Below, in pieces: positions 45,793 to 53,706 of a stretch of 64,000 bases of DNA. The notes under the pieces are model-generated. The model did no database searches, was not told the origin of the DNA, and worked only from the letters and a program-made list of their open reading frames with translations. Source of the DNA: Photobacterium proteolyticum (lineage in GTDB: Bacteria; Pseudomonadota; Gammaproteobacteria; Enterobacterales; Vibrionaceae); contig NZ_MJIL01000099.1 of NCBI RefSeq assembly GCF_001939735.1, forward strand, positions 60,588 through 124,587, in the 5' to 3' direction. Made by a program: the position numbers and the translations under genes. Every line of letters begins with the position of its first letter. Position 1 is the first letter of the stretch.

Positions 45793-46209
45793 ATGGAAGT
45801 TGACTATAAAGTAAATCATCCAATTACATCTGAAGAGTTTATAGAGTTACTAAATCGGACATCACTTGGAGAACGTAGGCCGCTTGAAAGTGAAGTTATT
45901 GTCAAAGCGATGCTTGATAACGCAAGTTTAATGGTGACAGCCTGGCTTGACGGTAAGTTGGTTGGTCTTGCCCGGTCTCTAACGGATTATCATTATTGCT
46001 GTTACTTGTCTGATTTAGCTGTAGATGAAAGTGTTCAATCAATGGGCATTGGGAAGTATCTCATCAAGAAAACAAAAGAAGCGCTGAAGCCTGAGTGTAA
46101 GATTGTATTGTTAGCAGCGCCTTTAGCAGAAGAGTATTACCCGAAGATAGGCTTCGATGCCTGTAAAAGTGCCTGGGTTCTATCTGATATCATTAAGCTC
46201 GTAATATGA
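45793..46209 (+). CDS. GNAT family acetyltransferase
   Basis: A 138-residue single-domain N-acetyltransferase. The acetyl-CoA loop is QSMGIGKYLIKK (usual Q/RxxGxG/A), preceded by the beta-4 strand SDLAVDESV, and the C-terminus has EEYYPKIGFDAC. I chose ATG 45793 because AGAGGAAG precedes it; the frame is open from 45721 but that part has no family character. Substrate unknown. Confidence 0.88.
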   Translation: MEVDYKVNHPITSEEFIELLNRTSLGERRPLESEVIVKAMLDNASLMVTAWLDGKLVGLARSLTDYHYCCYLSDLAVDESVQSMGIGKYLIKKTKEALKPECKIVLLAAPLAEEYYPKIGFDACKSAWVLSDIIKLVI

Positions 46210-46347
46210 TTAGGTGCTGGGCGATACACTGTAACGCAGATATAATCTTTATGATTCAACGACTTATCTGGTTTTAAGTGGCCTGTGTGTTTAATGCAAG
46301 GTGAGTAAGCTAATGATTTGGCTGGTGGTTTTTTATTGGCTCAAGCT

Positions 46348-46360
46348 GTGACGCTGTCAC
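46348..46360. other. matS site (MatP binding) between the GNAT gene and fabA
   Basis: GTGACGCTGTCAC, an exact match to GTGACRNYGTCAC, in noncoding DNA. Confidence 0.9.
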
Positions 46361-46418
46361 TGACTGGGCTGTAGAGTAGGGTTTTGTTAAGTAGGAAAAA
46401 CCGTTACAAGGTAACAAA

Positions 46419-46441
46419 AAAGGCCGCATAAGCGGCCTTTT
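46419..46441. terminator. Terminator of fabA (bidirectional)
   Basis: Perfect 9-bp stem AAAGGCCGC/GCGGCCTTT with a 4-nt loop, flanked by A- and T-runs. Confidence 0.92.
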
Positions 46442-46457
46442 ATCAATGAGTTCTGGC

Positions 46458-46973
46458 TTAGAAAGTAGACGTGTCTTTGAACAGACCGACTTTCAAATCT
46501 TTCGCGACGTAAATTTCTTTACCGTCTACCAGAACGCGGCCATCAGCAACGCCCATGATTAGCTTACGGTTGATAACGCGCTTAAGCTGAATGTCATAAG
46601 TCACTTTCTTTGCATCTGGAAGGATCTGACCTGTGAACTTCACTTCGCCTACACCCAGTGCACGGCCTTTGCCTTCACCACCGGCCCAACCAAGGAAGAA
46701 ACCAACGAGCTGCCACATTGCATCAAGACCAAGGCAGCCTGGCATTACAGGGTCACCTTTAAAGTGGCAGTCAAAGAACCAAAGGTCAGGGTTGATATCC
46801 AACTCAGCGTGGATGAAACCTTTTCCGTGCTCACCGCCTTCGTCAGTGATTTCAATGATACGGTCAATCATCAACATGTTGTCAGATGGCAAAGATGGGA
46901 AAGCTGGACCGTGTAGTTCGCCTTTACCACATGCAACTAGTTCTTCGTAATTATAAGATTGCTGGCGTTTCAT
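46458..46973 (-). CDS. fabA: 3-hydroxydecanoyl-ACP dehydratase/isomerase FabA
   Basis: A 171-residue hotdog-fold enzyme that makes trans-2- and cis-3-decenoyl-ACP and so starts unsaturated fatty acid synthesis. The active-site histidine lies in FFDCHFKGDPVMPGCLGLDAM, and the downstream aspartate in the same segment is present. An AAGGAG sequence lies 13 nt before the ATG. A FabR-like operator lies 40 nt upstream of the start. Position between rmf and ycbZ is conserved with E. coli. Confidence 0.98.
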   Translation of the reverse strand: MKRQQSYNYEELVACGKGELHGPAFPSLPSDNMLMIDRIIEITDEGGEHGKGFIHAELDINPDLWFFDCHFKGDPVMPGCLGLDAMWQLVGFFLGWAGGEGKGRALGVGEVKFTGQILPDAKKVTYDIQLKRVINRKLIMGVADGRVLVDGKEIYVAKDLKVGLFKDTSTF

Positions 46974-47012
46974 CAGACTTATTTAGCTCCTTGAAAAGTA
47001 TGGAGGCAATTT

Positions 47013-47030
47013 AGCTTACACATGTACGCC
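47013..47030. promoter_or_regulatory. FabR-type operator upstream of fabA
   Basis: AGCTTACACATGTACGCC closely follows the FabR palindrome, written from memory as AGCGTACANNTGTNCGCT, with mismatches at position 4 and the last base. FabR represses fabA and fabB when unsaturated acyl chains are plentiful. The site lies in the 69-nt gap between ycbZ and fabA. Confidence 0.6.
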
Positions 47031-47042
47031 AAACAACTCGGA

Positions 47043-48815
47043 TCAGTTCTGGACAAACCAGTTACGGATACGTGCTAACCAGCTGACTTCACTATCAAGA
47101 TCACCATGATGGAAGTGATCTATGCGCTGTGCAATCTTAGCCAGTAAGGTTTCTGAGTCGTCTTCTTCACCTCGGAAAGCTTTACCTGTTAACAAAGGCA
47201 AGGCCTCATCAACGCTCTCAACGGTCCATAGGTGGAATTTACCCGCCTTGATCGCTTCGGTAACCTCATCGTTGAGACATAGATTGCTCTGGTTTGTTTT
47301 CGGTAGGATAACACCCTGCTTGCCTGTTAGGCCGCGGAAGGCACACACCTTATAGAAACCCTCAATCTTCTCGTTGATACCGCCAACTGCCTGTACACGA
47401 CCAAATTGGTCTACCGCGCCTGTGACAGCAATCTGTTGGTTGATTGGCTGAATAGCAAGCGCCGATACTAATGAGCATAGCTCAGCGAGCGAGGCACTGT
47501 CGCCATCAACCTCACAGTAAGACTGTTCAAACACGATTGAGGCGGAGTACGGAAGCGGTTGGTCAAGATCTAACGCGGTACTGACAAATGCCTGCATGAT
47601 CATCATACCTTTGGCATGGATGTTACCCGCAAGGTCGGCTTTACGCTCAACGTCTGAAATATCGCCGTCGCCAAAGTGAACGACACATGAAATTCGGGCC
47701 GGCTCGCCATATGCACAAGGGTGTCCGGGTACCTCAACAACGGTCAGGCCGTTTACCTGGCCAATTTCTTCTCCTTGGCAGTTGATAACAACCTGACCAT
47801 GGTGAATATCTTCGATAGCACGCTCTGGCAAATATGACTCACGGAATTCGCGGGCCTTGAGTGAGTCTGCCAAGTGTTGCGCGGTAATCTTCTGTCCCTG
47901 AGACTCAATGGCAGCTTCACATAGCAGACTCTGGTGCCAGATAGGGCACAGAGGAACACGTGTCTGGTCTTCGGCGTAGCGAGCCCCTGTTTTGAGTAAG
48001 ATTGTTAGTGCGTGATGGTCGGCCAGATCAGGCAGCTGTGCATTACGGCTAATAGATTTGAGGTAAGAGAGGTATAAAGGAAGGCTCTCTTCACTAATCA
48101 CCAGGTCTTGTTCGAACTCACCGTACATTGAAAAGCCAGAGGAGAGATCCGGTTCTGCATTTTCAAGTTCGGCCATGAGGTAACGATCACCGATCAAGAT
48201 GAGTTTTACGTTTAGCTGCTCGGCGGCGGGAAGCGGGTACAGGGTCTTGTTGGATGAGGCTTGCCATTCGAGCTTACCATTCATCAGAACGCTTTTGAGG
48301 CGCGGCCACAGGCTAGGGTTACTGAGTATGCTGGTAACCGATAAGACGAGGTAGCCATTGTTTGCCTGGTGTACCAGTCCGTGCTTGATTTGTTGTTTGG
48401 TAAGCTTGCTGTCGTCGAGCGGTGGGTAAACAGCACCAAAAAGACTTTGTTCTGTCACATTCTCGCCGATCACAATAGGGCTTGCATCAAGATGACTACT
48501 CTTTGACTGCTTGTTTTTGGCGTCATGTTGAGTCAGTAATTCGATAACATAATCGCGATAGACCTTGTTATCAGGTGCGGTAATGCGAAGAACCCGGGGT
48601 TGCAATTCAACACAGGTAAATCGGCGTACGGCATCCGTTAGACGATCTTGTAAAATACCGGCTTTCGCTGGTGTTAGATCGTCATATTTCTCTAAGATGG
48701 CTTGATACTTTGAGTAGTCTGGAGTCATTGTACGCCAGGATTCTTCATGCATGGGCTTTAGCTTTATTTCGTTACTGTGAAAAGGACAGCAGTATAAAGG
48801 AATCAATGGCCGCAT
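47043..48815 (-). CDS. ycbZ: Lon-like ATP-dependent protease homologue (YcbZ)
   Basis: A protein of up to 590 residues matching E. coli YcbZ. The degenerate AAA-like N-terminal part (GLVHQANNGYLVLSV, SMYGEFEQDLV) is followed by a Lon-type serine-lysine protease domain. The catalytic serine is in EVDGDSASLAEL and the lysine in GGINEKIEGF. Classical Walker A is not visible, as usual in this family. Starts at 48815, 48752 (MHEES) and 48728 (MTPDY) are all open, none with a clear ribosome site; relatives favour one of the shorter forms. It lies just upstream of fabA and divergent from matP. Confidence 0.93.
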   Translation of the reverse strand: MRPLIPLYCCPFHSNEIKLKPMHEESWRTMTPDYSKYQAILEKYDDLTPAKAGILQDRLTDAVRRFTCVELQPRVLRITAPDNKVYRDYVIELLTQHDAKNKQSKSSHLDASPIVIGENVTEQSLFGAVYPPLDDSKLTKQQIKHGLVHQANNGYLVLSVTSILSNPSLWPRLKSVLMNGKLEWQASSNKTLYPLPAAEQLNVKLILIGDRYLMAELENAEPDLSSGFSMYGEFEQDLVISEESLPLYLSYLKSISRNAQLPDLADHHALTILLKTGARYAEDQTRVPLCPIWHQSLLCEAAIESQGQKITAQHLADSLKAREFRESYLPERAIEDIHHGQVVINCQGEEIGQVNGLTVVEVPGHPCAYGEPARISCVVHFGDGDISDVERKADLAGNIHAKGMMIMQAFVSTALDLDQPLPYSASIVFEQSYCEVDGDSASLAELCSLVSALAIQPINQQIAVTGAVDQFGRVQAVGGINEKIEGFYKVCAFRGLTGKQGVILPKTNQSNLCLNDEVTEAIKAGKFHLWTVESVDEALPLLTGKAFRGEEDDSETLLAKIAQRIDHFHHGDLDSEVSWLARIRNWFVQN

Positions 48816-49019
48816 AATAGGCAGAGATTGACGATATTTTCGGGTTGTCGCTTTTCAGTATCGGTATCGTTTCGTTTTTATCGCCCTGGCTTCAGGTTAG
48901 AGTGTAGGATAAGAGTTCGCCTGTATCATTTGTTGCAAGAAAAGTTGATAATGGTCCGGAACACTCTGAAAACAATCAGTAATATATCAAATAGGTAATT
49001 GAGCTTTTTCCTGTCTACG

Positions 49020-49032
49020 GTTACACTGTCAC
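49020..49032. promoter_or_regulatory. Near-matS sequence in the matP promoter region
   Basis: GTTACACTGTCAC differs from GTGACRNYGTCAC at one base (T for G at position 3) and ends 37 nt before the matP ATG. It could allow MatP to bind its own promoter. Confidence 0.4.
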
Positions 49033-49069
49033 AGTTTAAGTGTAGTCTTTTTGAGAATCTCCTACGAAT

Positions 49070-49528
49070 ATGAAATATCAGCAGCTTGAAAACCTCGAAG
49101 CCGGTTGGAAATGGAAGTACTTGGTAAAGAAATGGAAGGAAGGTGATGCGATCACCTGCCACATCGATACCAGTGAGGCCGAAGCGGCTGTACAAGACTT
49201 ACTTGCGATAGAGCACGAGCCTACCAAGGTCATTAAATGGATTGACAAGCATATGTCGCCGGACCTTGATAAGAAGCTGAAGCAGGCTATACGTGCCAAG
49301 CGTAAACGACATTTCAATGCCGAGCAGGTTCATACCCGTAAAAAGTCCATTGATCTTGATTATCGTGTCTGGGAAAAACTGGCAGAGAAATCCAGAGAAC
49401 TAGACTGCACGCTGTCTGATACAATCGAATACCTCTTAAGTGAAAGTAATAAGACCGAACAGGCGAGCAAGAAGGTGCTGGACATAAAGAATGATCTGCA
49501 TGATCTGTTAGATATTGATCTCGAATGA
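49070..49528 (+). CDS. matP: Macrodomain Ter protein MatP
   Basis: A 152-residue DNA-binding protein nearly identical in its core to E. coli MatP. It has MKYQQLENLEAGWKWKYLVKK at the N-terminus, WIDKHMSP, then the ribbon-helix-helix segment RHFNAEQVHTRKKSIDLDYRVW and a C-terminal coiled coil for tetramer bridging. MatP binds matS sites and organises the chromosome terminus. The window has three exact matS sites and near-matches including one in this promoter. Divergent from ycbZ. The ribosome site is weak. Confidence 0.98.
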   Translation: MKYQQLENLEAGWKWKYLVKKWKEGDAITCHIDTSEAEAAVQDLLAIEHEPTKVIKWIDKHMSPDLDKKLKQAIRAKRKRHFNAEQVHTRKKSIDLDYRVWEKLAEKSRELDCTLSDTIEYLLSESNKTEQASKKVLDIKNDLHDLLDIDLE

Positions 49529-49619
49529 TATCTGTCAGTTGCTTTTCTAGGACTGGCAAAACGGCCAGATGTAAGATTTTAATATACGCTTAAAGAAAAC
49601 CGCTTAAAGGAGTAAGTGA

Positions 49620-49925
49620 ATGGAATATGTCATTGTACTAGCCATTGCTGTGATCTTTCTCGTTTTCAAAGATCGCCCAATCATGGTGCTGAAATTTGAA
49701 GATGGCGAGCTAACCCAGTCTAAAGGCAACATTCCGCATGGATTCCTGATCGGCTGTAAAGACATTGCGCACAAGCAACCGTTTTCCGGAAAAATAAAGG
49801 TGTATCGAAATCGCTTTGCAACCAAGCTTGTTTTTTCCAAGAGTGTACCAAGCAAAGTGAAACAGCGTATCCATAACGTTTTTCCTCATACGAGCTCTCC
49901 GAAAAAGCGTGGTCGTCGCGCTTAA
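49620..49925 (+). CDS. DUF3634 family small membrane protein
   Basis: A 101-residue protein with one N-terminal membrane segment (YVIVLAIAVIFLVF), then a basic cytoplasmic domain containing KFEDGELTQSKGNIPHGFL and ending in KKRGRRA. It matches the DUF3634 family of Vibrionaceae, unknown function. The ATG has AAAGGAGTAAGTGA upstream. A terminator follows. Confidence 0.83.
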   Translation: MEYVIVLAIAVIFLVFKDRPIMVLKFEDGELTQSKGNIPHGFLIGCKDIAHKQPFSGKIKVYRNRFATKLVFSKSVPSKVKQRIHNVFPHTSSPKKRGRRA

Positions 49926-49949
49926 TCTATTTTTTATGGAATTCTTAAG

Positions 49950-49976
49950 AAATGGCTTCCTCGGAGGCCATTTTTA
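49950..49976 (+). terminator. Terminator of the DUF3634 gene
   Basis: AAATGGC/GCCATTT stem with an inner TCC/GGA pairing, then TTTATTT. Confidence 0.85.
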
Positions 49977-50012
49977 TTTCATGGTTATCACTGTATTTAA
50001 TCAGGCTTTATT

Positions 50013-50426
50013 ATGCTCACACCTCATGCCTTCCGTTTGACACAAGGCGCAGACCTCAAAGAGGCTATTTTTGATTACGTTAAGCGTGAGTCGATTCAGG
50101 CTGGCTCCATACTTAGCTGTGTTGGCTGCTTAGTATCGGCCAATATTCGCCTTGCCGATGAAAGCCAGTCATTGAGTTTGGCTGGACCACTAGAAATTTT
50201 GACCTTGTCCGGTACATTGACGCCGACACATGTACATTTGCATATCTCTGTCGCAGATAAGAATGGTGCTGTATACGGTGGCCATCTAATGGATGGGTCA
50301 GAAGTTTCCTATACTGCAGAAATCTGCCTGGCCAGTTATGGGAACCTAGCATTCAATCGAAAGCTGGATCCTGAAACCGGTTTTGATGAGCTTGTTGTCG
50401 AAAAGACCCATTTGCAAAGCGAGTAA
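50013..50426 (+). CDS. PPC (DUF296) domain protein
   Basis: A 137-residue single-domain protein. The PPC/DUF296 signature is present: THVHLHISVADKNGAVYGGHL, with histidines that bind a metal in related trimeric structures. The domain occurs in plant AT-hook regulators and alone in bacteria, where its role is unknown. It lies 59 nt upstream of the thioesterase-like gene in the same orientation, probably in one transcript. Confidence 0.88.
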   Translation: MLTPHAFRLTQGADLKEAIFDYVKRESIQAGSILSCVGCLVSANIRLADESQSLSLAGPLEILTLSGTLTPTHVHLHISVADKNGAVYGGHLMDGSEVSYTAEICLASYGNLAFNRKLDPETGFDELVVEKTHLQSE

Positions 50427-50484
50427 GCTGTTGATTCCCTATGGTATATACTGAAAGATATCGGTCTGTCATAGGGATATCGTG

Positions 50485-50967
50485 ATGGCTTCAACCCCAG
50501 AATACTTCCAGGACAAGCTATCTGGCAACCATTGCTTTGGTTGTGGCACTGAAAATGATCATGGCTTACATATCAAGAGCTACTGGATGGCAGAGAACAA
50601 GGCAGCGTGCCATTTTGTTCCTCAGTCATTTCATACGGCAGCTCCCACGCATTTTCTCAATGGTGGGGTGATTGCGACAATTATTGATTGTCATTGTATA
50701 TGTACTGCAATAGCTTATGCCTATCAGCAACAGGGGCGAGAAATAGGCAAGGGGACACCATTATGGTATGCCACAGGTGCCTTGTCCCTTCGTTACAAAC
50801 GTCCGGTGAATATTAATAGTCGGATACTTTTGGAAGCGACTGTTTCGGGCTATAACGAGAAACAGGCTAAGGTCGACTGTTTACTAAAGGTTGATGATAC
50901 GGTTTGTGTCGAAGCGACTGTAGAAGCCATTGCGGTCAGCGAGGAGTGGATGAAGCAAAATACATGA
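50485..50967 (+). CDS. PaaI-type hotdog thioesterase
   Basis: A 160-residue hotdog-fold protein with NHCFGCGTEND near the N-terminus and the FLNGGVIATIIDCHC segment in place of the usual HGGxxxxxxD active-site motif. The strand-rich C-terminal half (LRYKRPVNINSRI) is typical of PaaI/YbgC-like acyl-CoA thioesterases. I chose ATG 50485 over the adjacent GTG 50482. Substrate unknown. Confidence 0.85.
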   Translation: MASTPEYFQDKLSGNHCFGCGTENDHGLHIKSYWMAENKAACHFVPQSFHTAAPTHFLNGGVIATIIDCHCICTAIAYAYQQQGREIGKGTPLWYATGALSLRYKRPVNINSRILLEATVSGYNEKQAKVDCLLKVDDTVCVEATVEAIAVSEEWMKQNT

Positions 50968-50990
50968 TCCCGCCTGGGTATACTGAACGA

Positions 50991-51025
50991 GGTTGTTACT
51001 TTCCTCTTAGCAGAGAGTAACAACC
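50991..51025. terminator. Hairpin after the thioesterase gene
   Basis: Perfect 10-bp stem GGTTGTTACT/AGTAACAACC with an inner CTCT/AGAG pairing. There is no T-run, so it may be a weak terminator or shared 3'-end structure. Confidence 0.5.
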
Positions 51026-51061
51026 CCAAATACGGTGTAAATAGATCTTGTTATTGACCAG

Positions 51062-51307
51062 TTATTTTACTGCACTGATCAAAGCTTGCTGGCTAGATAA
51101 ATATTGATTAATGGTTTCCCTTATGGCTGCTAATTCAGCCTCTGCTTTTAACCGGCGCTCTTTTTCTTCTTCGTATTGTTTGCCCAGCTCTACGGCCATA
51201 TAGCCGCCTTTAATTAGCGCTTTCGTCGTTACATTACTATTGGTTAAGGCTTTCAAGTCTTCAATCATGAAATAGTGTTTGTCGATATCTCGAATAGTTA
51301 TTGCCAT
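51062..51307 (-). CDS. Small hypothetical protein with C-terminal coiled coil
   Basis: An 81-residue protein. Residues 1-40 (ITIRDIDKHYFMIEDLKALT ...) could form a small helical DNA-binding or dimerisation unit. Residues 42-72 are highly charged (EEEKERRLKAEAEL) and should form a coiled coil. No family recognised. It runs opposite to both neighbours, and its coding character is clear from codon use and composition. Confidence 0.6.
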   Translation of the reverse strand: MAITIRDIDKHYFMIEDLKALTNSNVTTKALIKGGYMAVELGKQYEEEKERRLKAEAELAAIRETINQYLSSQQALISAVK

Positions 51308-51630
51308 ATCTGGGGCTTGTTCGTTGTAAATCAGTTAGATGGCATTTTAATTGATTTGTTAGTTACATCAAGTTATTTGATTGCATCTCTTAAGGGGGCG
51401 ATAGAACCCAGAACTCAGTTTTGATTGCGATATGAGTCTTGTCACTATAATTTCTCATGACCTAATGCACTATAACTTTTGGGTTGGAAATATATAGAAA
51501 ATTATTGAAGTATATTGGGTTGGTTAATAAATCAACATGTAGAATAAGCTTAAAACAGAGGTACTTGTAATATTATCTATTGGTATTAGAATTCATTGAT
51601 ACCAGTGATATAAGCATTTCAGGATAGAAA
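51308..51630. other. Intergenic region before the PilZ gene, 323 bases
   Basis: A+T-rich, no gene. It holds the first copy of the 25-nt direct repeat (51456-51480) and presumably the PilZ gene promoter. Confidence 0.5.
51456..51480 (+). repeat. 25-nt direct repeat, copy 1
   Basis: Begins CATGACCTAATGCAC and ends CTATAACTTTT. It matches 52377-52401 at 23 of 25 positions. The two copies bracket the PilZ gene. Confidence 0.75.
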
Positions 51631-52350
51631 TTGAATCAGCTCAATAAACATCTGTTGTCCACCACGAGCAGAGAAAAAAACATTCCAGGCAACCAGGGAA
51701 TCGCTATGGTGAGGCATGGTAGCGAGGTTACCATCAGTATAAAAACCCCGTTAGGGCGACTATATCGAATTGAGACGGTTTTTATCGGCAGCAACAGTAG
51801 TGATGAGATTTTCTTTGAGCTTCCTGCAGTAAGTAAGTCCGTTATAGATGAATACTTTGATCAAGGTTTCTGGTTAACCGTTAAGGCTATATCTGAGAAA
51901 GGCGAGGGAGCGATCGTCAATTTCAAAACACAAATCATGTATACAATACTAAAACCAACCCGTTTATTGGTTTTAGAGCTTCCTCGAACAATGGGGCTGT
52001 TGCAGTTACGAAGCGAACCTCGCTATGACGTTAAGCTACAAGGAAAGATAGCATTAGCGCAACGTGAACTGCTGGTGGATTTTAAAGATTTATCCAAAAA
52101 CGGTTGTTGTTTCTATCAAGATATTAATGGTCCGCAGCTTGATGAAGACATGCCTATTTTGGTTATGATTCAGAACCCGGCGAGCGGCAAAATGTTCACA
52201 TTAACCGGATTGGTAAAAAGTGTGCATCGCTCAGGCTCTCAGAATTACTATGGCATGATGTTTGATTTTGACGGCCAGAAGCAAGCAAAGGCATTATTGG
52301 CGCAGCTGATTTTTGACGGTTCAAAATTGTCATTCAAACATTATCAGTAA
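51631..52350 (+). CDS. PilZ domain c-di-GMP-binding protein with YcgR-like N-terminal domain
   Basis: A 239-residue protein. The N-terminal half (about 25-120, VTISIKTPLGRLYRIETVFIG) resembles the flagellar-brake/YcgR-type beta domain. The PilZ domain (about 125-235) has the c-di-GMP motif RSEPRYDV (RxxxR) and DLSKNGCCF (D/NxSxxG). It is expected to respond to c-di-GMP in motility or surface behaviour. It starts at TTG, with CAGGATAGAA upstream as a weak ribosome site. It is convergent with a receiver-only regulator. Confidence 0.9.
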   Translation: MNQLNKHLLSTTSREKNIPGNQGIAMVRHGSEVTISIKTPLGRLYRIETVFIGSNSSDEIFFELPAVSKSVIDEYFDQGFWLTVKAISEKGEGAIVNFKTQIMYTILKPTRLLVLELPRTMGLLQLRSEPRYDVKLQGKIALAQRELLVDFKDLSKNGCCFYQDINGPQLDEDMPILVMIQNPASGKMFTLTGLVKSVHRSGSQNYYGMMFDFDGQKQAKALLAQLIFDGSKLSFKHYQ

Positions 52351-52376
52351 ATGAAGCAACAGAGGCTGTCTCTGTT

Positions 52377-52401
52377 CATGGCCTAACGCACTATAACTTT
52401 T
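52377..52401 (+). repeat. 25-nt direct repeat, copy 2
   Basis: Second copy of the repeat at 51456-51480, 27 nt after the PilZ stop. It begins CATGGCCTAACGCAC. Confidence 0.75.
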
Positions 52402-52599
52402 ATTTGCAACACAAAAACAACTAAATTTCTTTCTCTAAGACTTACCAATTTTAAAAAATACCAAATTGCCACACAGTCATGTGACCGTGTAACAGCGTGC
52501 TTTAAAGGTAATTCAAAATAGTTAAGGGTATGTAGGGAGACAGCGTTGAATTAAATAGCCAGTAGTTGAGATAGCTTAGAAAGAGGATGCTCGCTAAGT

Positions 52600-52998
52600 T
52601 TATGAACCAGTCTCTACAGTACCTGAGTTTGCTTTAAACTTTGCCAAACTACGTTGTACCTTCTGTACAGACAGTGGCTTGATCAAGTAATCATTAGGTT
52701 GGTGAGATAGTACCTTCTTAACGACTTCAGTTTCATTTTCTGATGTGATGATCGAAACGGGCATATTTGGCAACGTGCGCTTTATATAACTTAGTAAATC
52801 TAAGCCATCGAGTGGCTTCTCGATATTCAAATCCAGGAAAATAGCATCAATCTTATAGCTTGAATCGATAATTAGTTTTTGTGCTGATGCAATGTTGCTC
52901 ACCTTGATGATTTCTTTCGGGGAGATACATTTTCGTATGATTTGAGATAAAACCTCAGCCATTAATTTATTGTCTTCAATAATTAAGAATCTATTCAT
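52600..52998 (-). CDS. Receiver-only response regulator
   Basis: A 132-residue CheY-like protein without an output domain. The acidic pair E8-D9, phosphoacceptor D56 (IFLDLN), T85/S86 and K107 (YLIKPL) are all present, so it should be phosphorylated. No kinase is nearby, so its partner is elsewhere. It is convergent with the PilZ protein, which suggests but does not prove a shared signalling role. Confidence 0.92.
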   Translation of the reverse strand: MNRFLIIEDNKLMAEVLSQIIRKCISPKEIIKVSNIASAQKLIIDSSYKIDAIFLDLNIEKPLDGLDLLSYIKRTLPNMPVSIITSENETEVVKKVLSHQPNDYLIKPLSVQKVQRSLAKFKANSGTVETGS

Positions 52999-53335
52999 CC
53001 GAACCCAACTCTGATCACATCATATTGATTCACATGCATATAAAGATAGAACACTCACAGTTGCGAAACAAGACTCTTCGTTAAGGATTCATGCATAGAT
53101 AACAAAACACTCATTATCTTGAAATTGATTTTTGCACTTTGGAAATTGTATGCCTAACCTATCGAGAATCCGACCATGTGACGTTGTCACCCAAAGTACT
53201 GCCAGAATTTCTTTGAATCATAACTAGTCGTTGTGCTATATGTCAGATATATAAGTATTTTACTGTGATGAACCCATCGGATAGAAATACATTGAAGCTG
53301 TTATGATAGATACAGGAATTTAATGAGAGGTGATT
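52999..53335. other. Intergenic region, 337 bases
   Basis: No gene. It contains the promoter of the response regulator and an exact matS site (53178-53190). Confidence 0.55.
53178..53190. other. matS site (MatP binding)
   Basis: GTGACGTTGTCAC, an exact match to GTGACRNYGTCAC, in noncoding DNA. Confidence 0.9.
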
Positions 53336-53542
53336 ATGGCTTTTAAAATCGGTGATGTTGTTCGCTTAAAAAGCGGTAGCCCCTTAATGACTGTGGTCGG
53401 CATATCTGGCTCCAGCCGAATAAGTTGCAAATGGTTTGTAAACAACGCGAACCCAGAGCAGTGTGAGTTTCCATCGCAAGCATTAAGTCTCTATGCCGGG
53501 CCTTTGCCTCAAGAGGAAGCGCAACAAGAAGCGCTGGCTTAA
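53336..53542 (+). CDS. DUF2158/YodC family small protein
   Basis: A 68-residue protein with the DUF2158 pattern: FKIGDVVRLKSGSPLMTV, then CKWF and a short acidic C-terminal tail. The SH3-like beta fold is inferred; the function is unknown. I chose ATG 53336 because GAGAGG sits just upstream; the GTG at 53330 overlaps that site. Closed by a bidirectional terminator. Confidence 0.85.
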   Translation: MAFKIGDVVRLKSGSPLMTVVGISGSSRISCKWFVNNANPEQCEFPSQALSLYAGPLPQEEAQQEALA

Positions 53543-53656
53543 ATGGTTAAGCAGACTCGAGAACAGTCTAAAGACTTGGGGATATTGATTCACAATACTG
53601 CGACACATTACCGTGTAACTTTTGACTAAAAGATTGTTTGCTCTGAGATTAAATAC

Positions 53657-53686
53657 AAAAACTCCACCGCTATGGTGGAGTTTTTG
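53657..53686. terminator. Bidirectional terminator between the DUF2158 gene and the BCCT gene
   Basis: Stem AAAAACTCCACC/GGTGGAGTTTTT with a 5-nt loop. Confidence 0.95.
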
Positions 53687-53706
53687 TTTAGTCTTATCGG
53701 CGCTTA

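Noticed and set aside
52381..52401. GCCTAAC in the direct repeat as an integron attC core
   Set aside because: No paired core with the right spacing, no integrase, and the flanking genes do not look like cassettes.
52487..52499. GTGACCGTGTAAC as a matS site
   Set aside because: Two mismatches to the consensus.
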